Origin: an uncultured Clostridia bacterium
Lineage (GTDB): Bacteria > Bacillota > Clostridia > TANB77 > CAG-508
Direction: 5' to 3'
Assembly: GCA_947628215.1 (NCBI GenBank)
Contig: CANQYZ010000012.1
Coordinates: 1-53,987 of the forward strand
Length of the DNA: 53,987 bases
Part shown: piece after piece, positions 39,416 through 48,157 of the stretch
How the letters are laid out: every line of letters begins with the position of its first letter
How positions within the stretch are numbered: position 1 is the stretch's first letter
The notes under the pieces: generated by a model
Databases searched by the model: none
Told to the model about the DNA's origin: nothing
What the model saw: the letters and a program-made list of their open reading frames with translations, nothing else
Position numbers and translations under genes: made by a program

Positions 39416-40423
39416 TCAATATTTTACTTTTATTTTAAGAAATATAATATAATTTTTTATTAAAATATAAAAATTAAAAAGACCAATGATTCCAAAAACA
39501 GGATAAAATAGCTTTATTAAATTTTGAAACCCTATAAAAGAAGTACATATTGAAATAAAGTTTAATATAAGAATAAACCTAGTAAAATCATTTTTATTTT
39601 TTACTATATTTGTAACTGCAGAATATTCGGTAGATATAGCAGTGCTTAGAATAGAAAATGCTATACCAAATTTAAAGAGAAATATTGTAAATAAAGAATG
39701 ACTTTTGATTGCTTCAAGCATTGGAAGAGAAGCATTTATACAATTTGGATTATTTTCAATTAGGAAGTATATTATTATTCCAGAAAAATATGTTGTTATA
39801 GAAAATAAAAAAGAAATTATAAAAGATTTTCTTTTTGATAATAATGTATTATCTTTTAATTTTAAAATAATTGGAATTAGAGAAATTGAATTATAGCTTG
39901 TATATAGAATTCCTAGACATAAAAATGAAAAATCAAAAGTATTAAAGTCTAGAGAAGGTATATGTAAATTATTATTTATACCTAGAAATAAAATTATAAA
40001 AATAAGAAATGGCACAAATATTAAATTAAACTTTTCTATTCTAGAAATATTTCCTTTTAAAATGAAAAAAACAATAGATGTGCTAATTATACTGCTTAAT
40101 AAATAATTTATATTAAAATTTTCATTTAGAAAAGAAGAAAGCCCTGCTATCATAATAAAATAACTTACGATTAAAAATAAAGTAACAGCACTTTTTAATA
40201 TAGTTTTTATTATTTTAGAAGATATAGTTTTATTTACTAAATCATTATAATTTGATTCTTTATTAATTAGTGATAAATATACTACGATAAAAAATAATAT
40301 AGATGAAAGTAAAAGTCCAAGTAGACCTAAAAAACCTACTCTATTAAAAAACAAATATATTTCTGCTCCAGAAATAAATCCAGCACCAATAACAGTTCCA
40401 AGTAAAACACAAAAAATTTTCAT
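39416..40423 (-). CDS. YkvI-like transporter-fold membrane protein
   Basis: 335 residues, about ten membrane helices. The opening VLLGTVIGAGFISGAEIYLFF matches the first helix of the YkvI family, a branch of the amino-acid/sodium symporter fold with the unwound GxxIGAGF segment. Substrate is unknown. The open frame extends upstream to ATG 40492, but that codon overlaps the T tract of a minus-strand hairpin at 40484-40510, so ATG 40423 (MKIFCVLLG) is chosen although its ribosome site is weak. Confidence 0.75.
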   Translation of the reverse strand: MKIFCVLLGTVIGAGFISGAEIYLFFNRVGFLGLLGLLLSSILFFIVVYLSLINKESNYNDLVNKTISSKIIKTILKSAVTLFLIVSYFIMIAGLSSFLNENFNINYLLSSIISTSIVFFILKGNISRIEKFNLIFVPFLIFIILFLGINNNLHIPSLDFNTFDFSFLCLGILYTSYNSISLIPIILKLKDNTLLSKRKSFIISFLFSITTYFSGIIIYFLIENNPNCINASLPMLEAIKSHSLFTIFLFKFGIAFSILSTAISTEYSAVTNIVKNKNDFTRFILILNFISICTSFIGFQNLIKLFYPVFGIIGLFNFYILIKNYIIFLKIKVKY

Positions 40424-40483
40424 AATATTATTTATATCCAAAATTATAGTAAAATATGAATAAAAATATATTAAAATAAAAAG

Positions 40484-40510
40484 AAAAAACATACACAGTT
40501 TTGTGCATGC
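40484..40510 (-). terminator. Terminator after the RHH-like gene
   Basis: On the minus strand: CATGCACA, loop AAAC, TGTGTATG, then TTTTTT. It follows the small gene stopping at 40531. Confidence 0.75.
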
Positions 40511-40530
40511 TTAAAATTCAAAATCCTATA

Positions 40531-40728
40531 TTATTTTTCATCTGAGTCGTTCATAATTTTTAAATTATCAATTGAAAAACGAATACAATCATTTATAAAT
40601 TCATTAACTGAATTTAAATTATTGTCTAATACAATAAGTCTTACTTTTTCAAGTAGATCACTTTCAATTCTACAAGTAAATTGTTCATAATCTTTTTTCT
40701 TCTTACTTCTTATAACAAAATCTGGCAT
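40531..40728 (-). CDS. Small ribbon-helix-helix-like protein
   Basis: 65 residues. The pattern is a basic start, one strand (YEQFTCRIESDLLEKVRLIV), then a helix-turn-helix pair (NLNSVNEFINDCIRFSIDNL). This is the spacing of Arc/MetJ/CopG ribbon-helix-helix DNA-binding proteins, where FTCRI would be the DNA-contacting strand. It could be a small transcription regulator or an antitoxin, but no toxin gene is adjacent. GAGGTG ribosome site before ATG 40728; own terminator. Confidence 0.6.
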   Translation of the reverse strand: MPDFVIRSKKKKDYEQFTCRIESDLLEKVRLIVLDNNLNSVNEFINDCIRFSIDNLKIMNDSDEK

Positions 40729-40910
40729 TTAACTCACCTCATAGTAGATTCTAATATATATTTTAAAATTATGATATACTCTTTAAAGACTATACGAAGA
40801 ATTATTTACCAATTAATGTTTTAGTTGACGAAAAGGAGTTTTTTAAATAAAATTAATTATATTTAAATTTGTTATACATAAATATTTATATTAGGAAAGG
40901 TAAAGCAAAG

Positions 40911-41531
40911 GTGAAATTATATCTATCATCATATAAAACTGGAAATCGTAAAGAAGTGCTTAAAGAATGGATAAAGAATAATGGAAACAACATAGGGGTT
41001 ATTATAAACTCTAGAGATTATGCACCAGATTCTAAAGAAAAAGAAGAAAGTATAAATAAAAATATTTTAGAATTAGAGATACTAGGATTTAAAGTAGATA
41101 TAATTGATTTAAAGAAATATTTTGGAAAAGAAAATATATTAATAGAAGATTTAAAAGAAATAAAGGCTTTTTATGTTATTGGTGGAAATGTTTTTACATT
41201 AAGACTTGCAATGAAATATAGTGGATTTGATAATTTTTTAAAAAGCATATCTAATAAAGATGGATATTTGTACGCTGGATATAGTGCAGGAATTTGTGTT
41301 TTGGCTCCTACATTTAAAGGATTAGATATTGTAGATGATATAGTTAATCCTTATTCAAATGAATCTGTATTATATGAGGGATTAAATCTCATAGATTTTG
41401 TTCCTGTTCCACATTATATGTCAGACCATCCAGAAAGCGAAAAAATAAATGAAGTCGTAAAATATTATGAAAAAGAAAAGATTAAGTACAAACCGCTAAG
41501 AGATGGAGATGTTGTAATTATAGATTTATAA
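40911..41531 (+). CDS. Peptidase S51 family protein (dipeptidase E / cyanophycinase-like)
   Basis: 206 residues, cytoplasmic. It has the S51 alpha/beta fold: FYVIGGNVFTLRLAMK (the GGN segment) and the nucleophile elbow YAGYSAGICVLAP with the catalytic Ser. VPVPHYMSDHPES supplies a likely His. The fold is related to class I glutamine amidotransferases. Substrate is probably a short aspartyl peptide, but this is unproven. The frame opens at TTG 40869. GTG 40911 is preferred since AGGAAAGG ends 10 bases upstream and MKLYLSSYKTGNR is a normal family start. Confidence 0.8.
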   Translation: MKLYLSSYKTGNRKEVLKEWIKNNGNNIGVIINSRDYAPDSKEKEESINKNILELEILGFKVDIIDLKKYFGKENILIEDLKEIKAFYVIGGNVFTLRLAMKYSGFDNFLKSISNKDGYLYAGYSAGICVLAPTFKGLDIVDDIVNPYSNESVLYEGLNLIDFVPVPHYMSDHPESEKINEVVKYYEKEKIKYKPLRDGDVVIIDL

Positions 41532-41541
41532 AAAAATTTTT

Positions 41542-41638
41542 TAAAAAATATATACAAAAAAAGTTGTATATGGTAAAATTACAAAAAACCTTATAAATCC
41601 GACATAATTAATATTTTTTTCTAAAAAATATATACAAA
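41542..41638 (+). repeat. Two direct repeats upstream of the type IV cluster
   Basis: TAAAAAATATATACAAA occurs at 41542-41558 and again at 41622-41638, 80 bases apart, both within the 183-base gap before the first VirB2-like gene. A TATAAT string lies just after the second copy. They may be operator sites or a duplicated promoter element, though AT-rich background makes chance similarity possible. Confidence 0.4.
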
Positions 41639-41714
41639 TTTAGAAAAATATGTTATTATATAATTGTAGGAAAAAGTTTGCGAATATCGTTATAAATAAA
41701 GGAGGAAGAGTAAG

Positions 41715-42071
41715 ATGATGAATAAGAAGGTAATGAAAGTTGTATCTACAATATTAATGATTCTTATGATATTATCAGTTGTATCAACAGTATTTGGATC
41801 TTATGTACCAACAGCTAATGAAGGTGCTCCTGGTGCTGAAAGTATCAAAAATATCTTAAATGGTATTTTAGGTATAGCTCAAATTATTGGTATAGGTGTT
41901 GCTGTTATAATGTTAATAGTTTTAGCTATTAAATACATTTCTGCAGCTCCTGGTGATAAAGCTGAAATTAAAAAGCATGCTGTTATATATATCGTAGGTG
42001 CAGTTGTATTATTCGCTGCATCAGGAATATTACAAATAATCAAGAGCTTTGCTGGATTAATTAAAGCATAG
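41715..42071 (+). CDS. VirB2/TrbC-like small membrane protein 1
   Basis: 118 residues: signal-type first helix (VVSTILMILMILSVVSTVFG), a short polar part with APGAESIKN, then two membrane helices (ILGIAQIIGIGVAVIMLIVLA and VIYIVGAVVLFAASGILQII). Between them is the conserved cytoplasmic loop YISAAPGDKAEIKKHA. This is the layout of VirB2/TrbC pilin-like subunits of type IV secretion. It shares the loop with three neighbours (42142, 42499, 43022). Strong GGAGGAAG ribosome site. A hairpin terminator follows at once, so this subunit may be made in excess over the downstream genes. Confidence 0.72.
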   Translation: MMNKKVMKVVSTILMILMILSVVSTVFGSYVPTANEGAPGAESIKNILNGILGIAQIIGIGVAVIMLIVLAIKYISAAPGDKAEIKKHAVIYIVGAVVLFAASGILQIIKSFAGLIKA

Positions 42072-42092
42072 ATAATTGAACATAACAGTACG

Positions 42093-42124
42093 AAAAAAGA
42101 TTATCGTTGCGATAATCTTTTTTT
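42093..42124 (+). terminator. Hairpin terminator/attenuator inside the pilin-like gene set
   Basis: AAAGATTATCG, loop TTG, CGATAATCTTT, then T tract. It lies between the first and second VirB2-like genes; read-through here would set the ratio of subunit 1 to the rest. Confidence 0.82.
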
Positions 42125-42141
42125 ACAAAGAAGGTGATTAT

Positions 42142-42483
42142 TTGAAATTTAAAAAAATTACAATTGTTTTTTTAATAAGTTTAGTACTAATTTTATGTAC
42201 TGCATCATGTACATATGGAGTAACAGGTATATATAATAACTTAACCCCAGATACAGGTGTATCAAATATTGCGCAAGCAATTTTAGGAGTTATAAGGGGT
42301 ATTGCAGGTGTAACTGCAGCAGTAGGAACTATTGTACTTGGTATTAGATATGTATATAGTGCACCAGGTGAAAAGGCAGAAATAAAGAAAAAAATGATAC
42401 CTTTTATTATAGGAGCTGTATTGATATTTGGTGCGACTGTTCTAGTTGATACTGTATATCAAGTCGCTAAAGGACTATTTTAG
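42142..42483 (+). CDS. VirB2/TrbC-like small membrane protein 2
   Basis: 113 residues starting at TTG 42142 with an AAGGTGAT ribosome site. The frame runs back to 42076 but that part is the terminator hairpin, so the longer start is rejected. Signal-type helix (IVFLISLVLILCTASCTYG, with Cys residues near the cleavage region), then two helices around YVYSAPGEKAEIKKKM. More divergent than subunits 1 and 3 in its second helix (FGATVLVDTVYQV). Confidence 0.7.
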   Translation: MKFKKITIVFLISLVLILCTASCTYGVTGIYNNLTPDTGVSNIAQAILGVIRGIAGVTAAVGTIVLGIRYVYSAPGEKAEIKKKMIPFIIGAVLIFGATVLVDTVYQVAKGLF

Positions 42484-42498
42484 ATAGGGGGTATTATT

Positions 42499-42852
42499 AT
42501 GAAGAATAAATCAGCAAAATTAATAAATGTATTTTGTATAATATTATTTGTTTTTCTATATATTCCTATAATAGTAAATGCAACTGTAGCAGGAGTTAAT
42601 GTAGGAAATGGAGCAAATTCTACAGTTGTTAATGCAGGAAAAAATATACTAGGTATTGCACAAATAATTGGTGTTGGAGTTGCAAGTATAATGTTAATAG
42701 CATTAGCTATTAAATATATAGTTTCATCTCCAAGTGATAAAGCTGAGATAAAAAAACATGCGGTAGTATATATAGTAGGTGCAATATTTATATATGCAGC
42801 TGCAGGAATTCTTAAAATCATACAAGTTTTCGCAGAAGGAATGGGAAAATAA
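42499..42852 (+). CDS. VirB2/TrbC-like small membrane protein 3
   Basis: 117 residues. N-terminal signal-type helix (VFCIILFVFLYIPIIVNA), polar part with NVGNGANST, two membrane helices around the loop YIVSSPSDKAEIKKHA. It is the closest relative of subunit 1: both share KNIL.GI.GIAQIIG-type helix 1 and the KKHAV.YIVGA phrase. It starts 16 bases after subunit 2 with a TAGGGGG ribosome site. A terminator follows. Confidence 0.72.
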   Translation: MKNKSAKLINVFCIILFVFLYIPIIVNATVAGVNVGNGANSTVVNAGKNILGIAQIIGVGVASIMLIALAIKYIVSSPSDKAEIKKHAVVYIVGAIFIYAAAGILKIIQVFAEGMGK

Positions 42853-42876
42853 AAAATAAGAAATTTAATATATTTA

Positions 42877-42932
42877 AGAGAGAGAACATATGCTTATATC
42901 GTAATAGATATAGCGTCTCTCTCTATTTTTTT
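42877..42932 (+). terminator. Hairpin terminator after VirB2-like gene 3
   Basis: Outer stem AGAGAGAGA / TCTCTCTCT with a partly paired inner loop, followed by a run of seven T. Confidence 0.75.
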
Positions 42933-42960
42933 ACAATCTTATTACATTTAATAAAATTCG

Positions 42961-42989
42961 TTGAAGATAAAAAACAGTTGGAATATAAT
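42961..42989 (+). promoter_or_regulatory. Sigma-A promoter for the secretion operon
   Basis: TTGAAG at 42961-42966, 17-base spacer, TATAAT at 42984-42989. The ATG at 43022 is 33 bases downstream. From here on, genes up to the right edge are closely spaced on one strand without a clear terminator. Confidence 0.8.
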
Positions 42990-43021
42990 ATAATTAACTA
43001 TATTAAAATGGGGGAAAATGT

Positions 43022-43420
43022 ATGAAAAAGAAGAAAATAGTAGTAATTTTAACAGTACTTTTAATGCTTGTAATATGCGCTCCTGTAAGGTCTTATGCAA
43101 GCAGTGGATTTTCATTCCCAAGTTGGAGTCAACTTCAAAGTTCTGCAAATGGATTTTTAAATAAAGGTAAAAATAATAACGTATCTACTTCACAAATGTC
43201 TAATGTATTCTTACCAGCTGCAAGAATTTTACTTGGTTTTGCAGTAATAGTACTTGTTGGAGTAACTATCGTTATGGGTATAAAATATGTAATTGCGACA
43301 CCAGAAGAAGCTGCAAAATTAAAACAGCAATTAATTGGATTAGTAGTATCTGCTGTTGTTATATTTGGAGCAGTTGGTATCTGGACGTTAGCATACAACG
43401 TATTTAGTTCAATTTTCTAA
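43022..43420 (+). CDS. VirB2/TrbC-like small membrane protein 4
   Basis: 132 residues, longer than the other three. Signal peptide (ILTVLLMLVICAPVRSYAS), a polar Ser/Asn-rich part (SWSQLQSSANGFLNKG), then two membrane helices around YVIATPEEAAKLKQQL, a diverged form of the shared loop. It heads the operon encoding the PrgI-like, VirB4 and VirB6-like proteins, so it may be the true structural subunit of this machine. GGGGGAAA ribosome site. Confidence 0.72.
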   Translation: MKKKKIVVILTVLLMLVICAPVRSYASSGFSFPSWSQLQSSANGFLNKGKNNNVSTSQMSNVFLPAARILLGFAVIVLVGVTIVMGIKYVIATPEEAAKLKQQLIGLVVSAVVIFGAVGIWTLAYNVFSSIF

Positions 43421-43445
43421 AACAATTTACAAAAGGAGGATAAAT

Positions 43446-43787
43446 ATGGGAAGTTATTATATTCCTAGAAATTTAAGAGGAGAGACAAGAATTCTTTATA
43501 TTTTTACGGTAAAGTCACTAATTACAACAATTGCTGGAGCTTTGATAGGATCTGTATTTCTATTTATATTTAGTCTAATGGGACTTTCAATAGTAGGAAT
43601 TGTTATTATTGCAATATTTGCTTTAGCAGGATTTGGAATAGGTGCTATAAAAATACCAACACTTGGAGGAATTCCTATCACGAAAAAGATAGGTGGAGAA
43701 CCATTAAGTGAAATAATATTAAGATGGATAAAATTTAATCAAAATAAAAAAATGTATGTTTATACAAAGGAGGAAGATAAGAAATGA
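43446..43787 (+). CDS. PrgI family (VirB3-like) inner-membrane protein
   Basis: 113 residues. YYIPRNLRGETRILYIFTVKS followed by two membrane helices and a C-terminal GEPLSEIILRWIKFNQNKKMYVY is the PrgI pattern of Gram-positive type IV secretion, where PrgI corresponds to VirB3 and works with VirB4. Its stop overlaps the next start by 4 bases (ATGA), so both are translationally coupled. AAAGGAGG ribosome site. Confidence 0.85.
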   Translation: MGSYYIPRNLRGETRILYIFTVKSLITTIAGALIGSVFLFIFSLMGLSIVGIVIIAIFALAGFGIGAIKIPTLGGIPITKKIGGEPLSEIILRWIKFNQNKKMYVYTKEEDKK

Positions 43788-44971
43788 GTGTTGTAACAAT
43801 TCTACAAATTATACTAGCAATCTTAGTATTTATAATATTTTGCTTAATTGGTGTATATGTTCTTATCATGTATATAAATAAGAAAAAAGAAGAAGAACCA
43901 GAAGAAGAAGTAGTTGAAGATGAATCTATGGGAACCTTTAGAGGATTGTCTAAAGAGTCAATCTACAAATTCATGGAATTTGATGAAATCAAAGATAACA
44001 TGATTATAAGAAAAAATAGAAACCAATATGTAATGGTAATTCAATGTCAAGGTGTAAACTATGACTTAATGTCAGAAGAAGAAAAAACAGCAGTTGAGGA
44101 AGGTTTCGTACAATTCTTAAATACTTTAAGATTTCCTATCCAACTATATGTTCAAACAAGAAGCTTAAACTTGAAAGATATTATAGATGAATATAAAGCA
44201 AAAGTTTCAACAATTGCAACAGATATAGAAAAAATAAATGCAAGAATTGCAAATGCTAAAGCAAAAGGAAATGAAAAATTAAGACAAAGACTTGAATTTG
44301 AAAAACTTAGAAAAAGCAGAGTACTAGATTATGGTGTTGATATTTCAGATTACGTTGGAAGAATGAGCTTAAATAAAAATATCTTACAACAAAAAACGTA
44401 TGTAGTAATTTCTTATTTTTCTAGTGAATTTTCTGGAGCAAATGATTGCTCACCAGATGAACTTGATAACATGGCATTTTCTGAATTATATACTAGAGTT
44501 CAATCTGTTATACATGCACTTCAAGCATCAGGAGTAAATGGAAAAATATTAGATTCAGAAAGTTTAGCAGAACTTCTTTATGTTGCATATAACAGAGATG
44601 ATTCAGAACTTATCCAATTATCAAAAGCATTAGATTCACAATATGATGCACTATACAGTACAGGAAAAGATGTTTTAGAAAAGAAACAAGAAAAATTACA
44701 AGAAGCAATAGATGCTGAAGCACTTGAACTTGCAACAGACAGTATAATAAAAGCAGATAGATATAGACAAATAGATAAACTTAAAAAAGCTCAAATGGTA
44801 AAAGATAAAGCTACTGATATTATAGAAGAATATAAAGACCAAATGGATCCAGTAATATATGAAGGTGCAAAAAATGAAATTGCAAAAGCAAAACTAGAAG
44901 ATGAAGAAGAACCAGAAGAAGAGAAAAAAACTGGAACTAGAAGAACTAAAAAAGATACAGAAGAAAATTAA
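43784..44971 (+). CDS. Membrane-anchored VirB4/TraC N-terminal-like protein
   Basis: 395 residues. One N-terminal membrane helix (IILAILVFIIFCLIGVYVLIM), an acidic linker, then a domain with VMVIQCQGVNYDLMSEEEK and VQFLNTLRFPIQLYVQTRSL. This pattern is that of the N-terminal region of TraC/VirB4 ATPases. A long Lys/Glu-rich coiled coil follows (about 130-175), and an acidic/basic tail ends the protein. There is no Walker motif. It is followed at once by the ATPase gene, so this looks like a VirB4 whose N-terminal part is a separate membrane-tethered subunit. Confidence 0.65.
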   Translation: MSVVTILQIILAILVFIIFCLIGVYVLIMYINKKKEEEPEEEVVEDESMGTFRGLSKESIYKFMEFDEIKDNMIIRKNRNQYVMVIQCQGVNYDLMSEEEKTAVEEGFVQFLNTLRFPIQLYVQTRSLNLKDIIDEYKAKVSTIATDIEKINARIANAKAKGNEKLRQRLEFEKLRKSRVLDYGVDISDYVGRMSLNKNILQQKTYVVISYFSSEFSGANDCSPDELDNMAFSELYTRVQSVIHALQASGVNGKILDSESLAELLYVAYNRDDSELIQLSKALDSQYDALYSTGKDVLEKKQEKLQEAIDAEALELATDSIIKADRYRQIDKLKKAQMVKDKATDIIEEYKDQMDPVIYEGAKNEIAKAKLEDEEEPEEEKKTGTRRTKKDTEEN

Positions 44972-44990
44972 AGAGGAGGGGAGAAGTTAG

Positions 44991-46955
44991 ATGAAAAAGA
45001 ATAAAGAAGAAAATAATAACCAAGATGAGATTGTTCTAGAAGAACCTCAAAAAACTTTAGGTTTATTAGAAAAAAATAAAAAGAACATAAAAGATTTAAT
45101 TGCTCCTGCAGGAATTGATGCTAGTAATGCAGATTATTTGGAGATTGTATCAAGTAGACCAAGATATGCAAGAAGTATGATAGTATCAACTATTCCTAGA
45201 ATGTGTACTTTCCCTGAATTTTTAAGAAGTATGTATACATTTGGAGACTTAAACGTATCAGTATTTATAAATCCTGTTAGTGAAAACGTTTCACAAACAG
45301 AATTAAACAGAACTATAAACGAACTAGAATCTGAAAGAATTGTAGCTTGGGATAGAGGAGATATAAACAGAGAGAGAATTTTAGCTCAAAAGAGAGCTGA
45401 GGCTGAAGAGCTAAGAGATCAAATCGCTGCTGGATTTAACAAACTATTTGATGCATCAATTGTATGTACATTATTTGCATATTCTCTAGAAGAACTAGAT
45501 AAATACACAGAACTTCTAGCATCAGAAATGTCAAAAACATTAATTGGTGTAAAACCAGCATGGGCACTTCAAGATGAAGCATTAAGATCAAATATGCCTT
45601 TCTGTGAGAACAAAATAAATAAAACACATACATTTGATAGACGTTCAATGTCAACAGTATTCCCATTCTTCACATCAGATGTAGGTCATGAAAGAGGAAT
45701 TCCTCTTGGATTTAATAGACAAACAGGACTTCCAATATTATTTGATAACTTTAGCCCAACACTTGCAAATTATAACATGGTTATATTTGGTAAGTCTGGT
45801 GCTGGTAAAGGTGTTACAATAAAAACTTTAACAGCTCGTTCAGCCGTACTTATGGGAATTGAAAGTTTAGCACTAGATGCTGAAGGTGAGTATGGAATAG
45901 TTGCAGAAGCACTAGGTGGAGTAAATGTAACAATAAGTCCAAACTCAAAGACTATTATAAATATATTTGATATAGAGCCTGAAATAGTAAAAGACGAAAT
46001 TACAGGAAAAGAAAGAGTTGTATTAAACGTAGAAAATAAAGTAGAGGACGTAACTCAAGCTTTACTTACAATGGCAAGAGGTAGTACAAGAAGTACAGAA
46101 GTAAATGAGCTTACAAAACAGATTATTTCTGAAGCTGTTGCTCAAGAATATGAAAGTGTTGGTATTACAAACAATGTTGATAGTTTATATGTAAATTCAT
46201 CATCACTTGTAAAAGACAGACTAGAAAAAGAGAAAAAACCAATGCCAACAATAAGTTCTTGGTATGACAGAATATACAAAAATGCTCAAAGTAATGAAAA
46301 CCCTGACTATAGATTCCATTATAGTTATTTAATAAAAGTTATGAAGCAATATGTAAAATCATTTAATGGACAAATGTCATATTTTGATGGTCAATCAACA
46401 TTTGAACTTTTAGATGGTATGCCTTTTATAAATCTAGATATTTCTCAACTAGAAGAAAATTTTGCAAGACCACTTGCACAACAAATTCTTCTATCATGGA
46501 TTTGGGAGAAATATGTTAAGAAAAATAGTGAGGATAAATCAAAAGCTGTTAAGAAAAGAGTACTAGTTGATGAGGCTTGGATGTTACTTCCATACCCAGA
46601 AGCTGTAGATTTCTTAAACAAGATGGCAAGACGTGCTAGAAAAAGAAACGTTTCACTTGCAGTTATGTCACAGAAATTCCAAGATTTCTATGAGAAACCA
46701 GAAGTACAAGCAGTTTTAACATCTTCAGACACAAAACTATTCTTAGCACAAGATAAATCAGAGATTCAATATATAAAAGAAGTATTTAAATTAAGCGATG
46801 GTGAAGCTCACTTCTTAACTACATGTCAAAGAGGTGAAGGATTATTAAAAGTTGGTGAGGATACTGCTATAATTGCAATTCAACCAACTAAGAAGGAATT
46901 TGAATTCGTTGAAACAAACATGAACAAACTTGCACAATTAAAAGAGGGAAATTAA
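44991..46955 (+). CDS. VirB4-like type IV secretion ATPase
   Basis: 654 residues. An N-terminal half with no membrane helix contains SRPRYARSMIVSTIPR and TLIGVKPAWALQDEALRS, as in VirB4/TraE proteins. The ATPase core has Walker A IFGKSGAGKGVT (about residue 265-276), LALDAEGEYGIV, Walker B KRVLVDEAWMLLPYPEA (about 522-538) and the motif ARRARKRNVSLAVMSQKFQD. It powers pilus assembly or substrate transfer at the membrane. It follows the membrane-anchored TraC N-terminal-like gene by 19 bases with a GAGGAGGGG ribosome site. No in-frame CGG. Confidence 0.93.
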   Translation: MKKNKEENNNQDEIVLEEPQKTLGLLEKNKKNIKDLIAPAGIDASNADYLEIVSSRPRYARSMIVSTIPRMCTFPEFLRSMYTFGDLNVSVFINPVSENVSQTELNRTINELESERIVAWDRGDINRERILAQKRAEAEELRDQIAAGFNKLFDASIVCTLFAYSLEELDKYTELLASEMSKTLIGVKPAWALQDEALRSNMPFCENKINKTHTFDRRSMSTVFPFFTSDVGHERGIPLGFNRQTGLPILFDNFSPTLANYNMVIFGKSGAGKGVTIKTLTARSAVLMGIESLALDAEGEYGIVAEALGGVNVTISPNSKTIINIFDIEPEIVKDEITGKERVVLNVENKVEDVTQALLTMARGSTRSTEVNELTKQIISEAVAQEYESVGITNNVDSLYVNSSSLVKDRLEKEKKPMPTISSWYDRIYKNAQSNENPDYRFHYSYLIKVMKQYVKSFNGQMSYFDGQSTFELLDGMPFINLDISQLEENFARPLAQQILLSWIWEKYVKKNSEDKSKAVKKRVLVDEAWMLLPYPEAVDFLNKMARRARKRNVSLAVMSQKFQDFYEKPEVQAVLTSSDTKLFLAQDKSEIQYIKEVFKLSDGEAHFLTTCQRGEGLLKVGEDTAIIAIQPTKKEFEFVETNMNKLAQLKEGN

Positions 46956-46970
46956 AAAGGATCAAATTAT

Positions 46971-48117
46971 ATGAAAGAAAAAATAATTGGATTATTGATT
47001 GTTGTTTTAGCTTTAACAGCAATATTACCTAATTACATATATGCTGATGATGACGATGATGATGAAAGAGTAGATGCTGAGGCTGTAGAGCAAGCATATG
47101 GATATGATAATTATCAACAACTTACAGAAGAAGCAACAACTACTGTAAGTGGTAGAGATGATGTAAGTATTACAAAAAGAGTATCTTCTACATTTTCTCT
47201 TGGTGCAGCAGCTGCTGCTGGAGTTGGAATGGTAATTGCATTTCCATTTATGATAGTACATACTTTAATATCAATTGTCGCATCAGAAGGATCTGGAAAT
47301 TTTGAATGGTTTACAATAGACGCAGTTGTATTTAATGAAGTAAAATTTTTAGATGCCAATTATGTTATTGAAAACAATGGAAGTAAAATTTCAGATGCTC
47401 TAAAGTCTAGTGTTCTTATGTGGTATTACATAGTAAGAATACTTGCAGTAGCAATAAGTTTACTTGTACTTATATATGTCGGAATAAGAATGGCACTATC
47501 AACTGTTGCTGATGATAAAGCAAGATATAAGAAGATGCTTGTAGATTGGGTATTTAGTTTTGCATTATTATTTGTTTTACATTATTTTATTACGATAGTA
47601 CTTGTATTTTGCGAAGCATTAGTTTCAATGCTTGGATCTATAGGAGTAAAAACATTCGAAAAAAGTTTACTTGCACAAATATTTGTACAAGCAGGACGTA
47701 CTAATGGTTGGAGCTATGTTGGAATATTACTTATGTACTTAGTTATGGTATTTTATGAAATTAAATTTTTCTTAATATATCTAAAAAGACTTTTAGCAGT
47801 AGGATTTTTAATTGTTATATCACCACTTATAACAATTACATATTCAATAGATAGAGCAGGAGACCGGAAAAGCTCAAGCTTTTGAAACATGGATGAAAGA
47901 ATTTTTAATGTTTTGCTTTACACAACCAATGCATGCAGCATTGTATTTAGTATTTATAAATACAGCTTATGAGATATTCCAAGTTGCGCCTTTACTTGCA
48001 GTATTATTCTTCATGGGATTATCTAGAACAGAGAAGATGCTTAGAAATCTATTCGGAATGAAAGGTAGAGTTTCTCAGGGCGGTATGGCAGATACATTTA
48101 GATTTAAGAGAAAATAA
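46971..48117 (+). CDS. VirB6/TrbL-like membrane protein A, one CGG +1 recoding site
   Basis: About 381 residues when the site at 47865 is skipped. Signal peptide (IIGLLIVVLALTAILPNYIYA), an Asp-rich patch, then about six membrane helices. The central segment WYYIVRILAVAISLLVLIYVG and STVADDKARYKKMLVDWV is shared with the next gene. At 47865 the frame would break after DRAGD; skipping C gives DRAGDGKAQAFETWMKEFL. The paralogue B reads DRVGDGKAQALNTWLREFL with a normal GGT codon, so the repaired reading is well supported. Forms the inner-membrane channel in type IV systems. Confidence 0.85.
47865..47868 (+). other. CGG-A recoding site 10 (virB6-like A)
   Basis: GAC (Asp) then CGGA. The paralogous gene B has GATGGT at the same place near 49014-49019, so the extra C is visible by comparison inside this window. 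Confidence 0.88.
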
Positions 48118-48157
48118 GCATAATGAATTAAAGTTTAAATAAAGGATGGAGAAGGAA

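Noticed and set aside
42076..42141. Longer start for the second VirB2-like gene
   Set aside because: This part is a terminator hairpin; TTG 42142 has the ribosome site and begins a normal signal-type helix.
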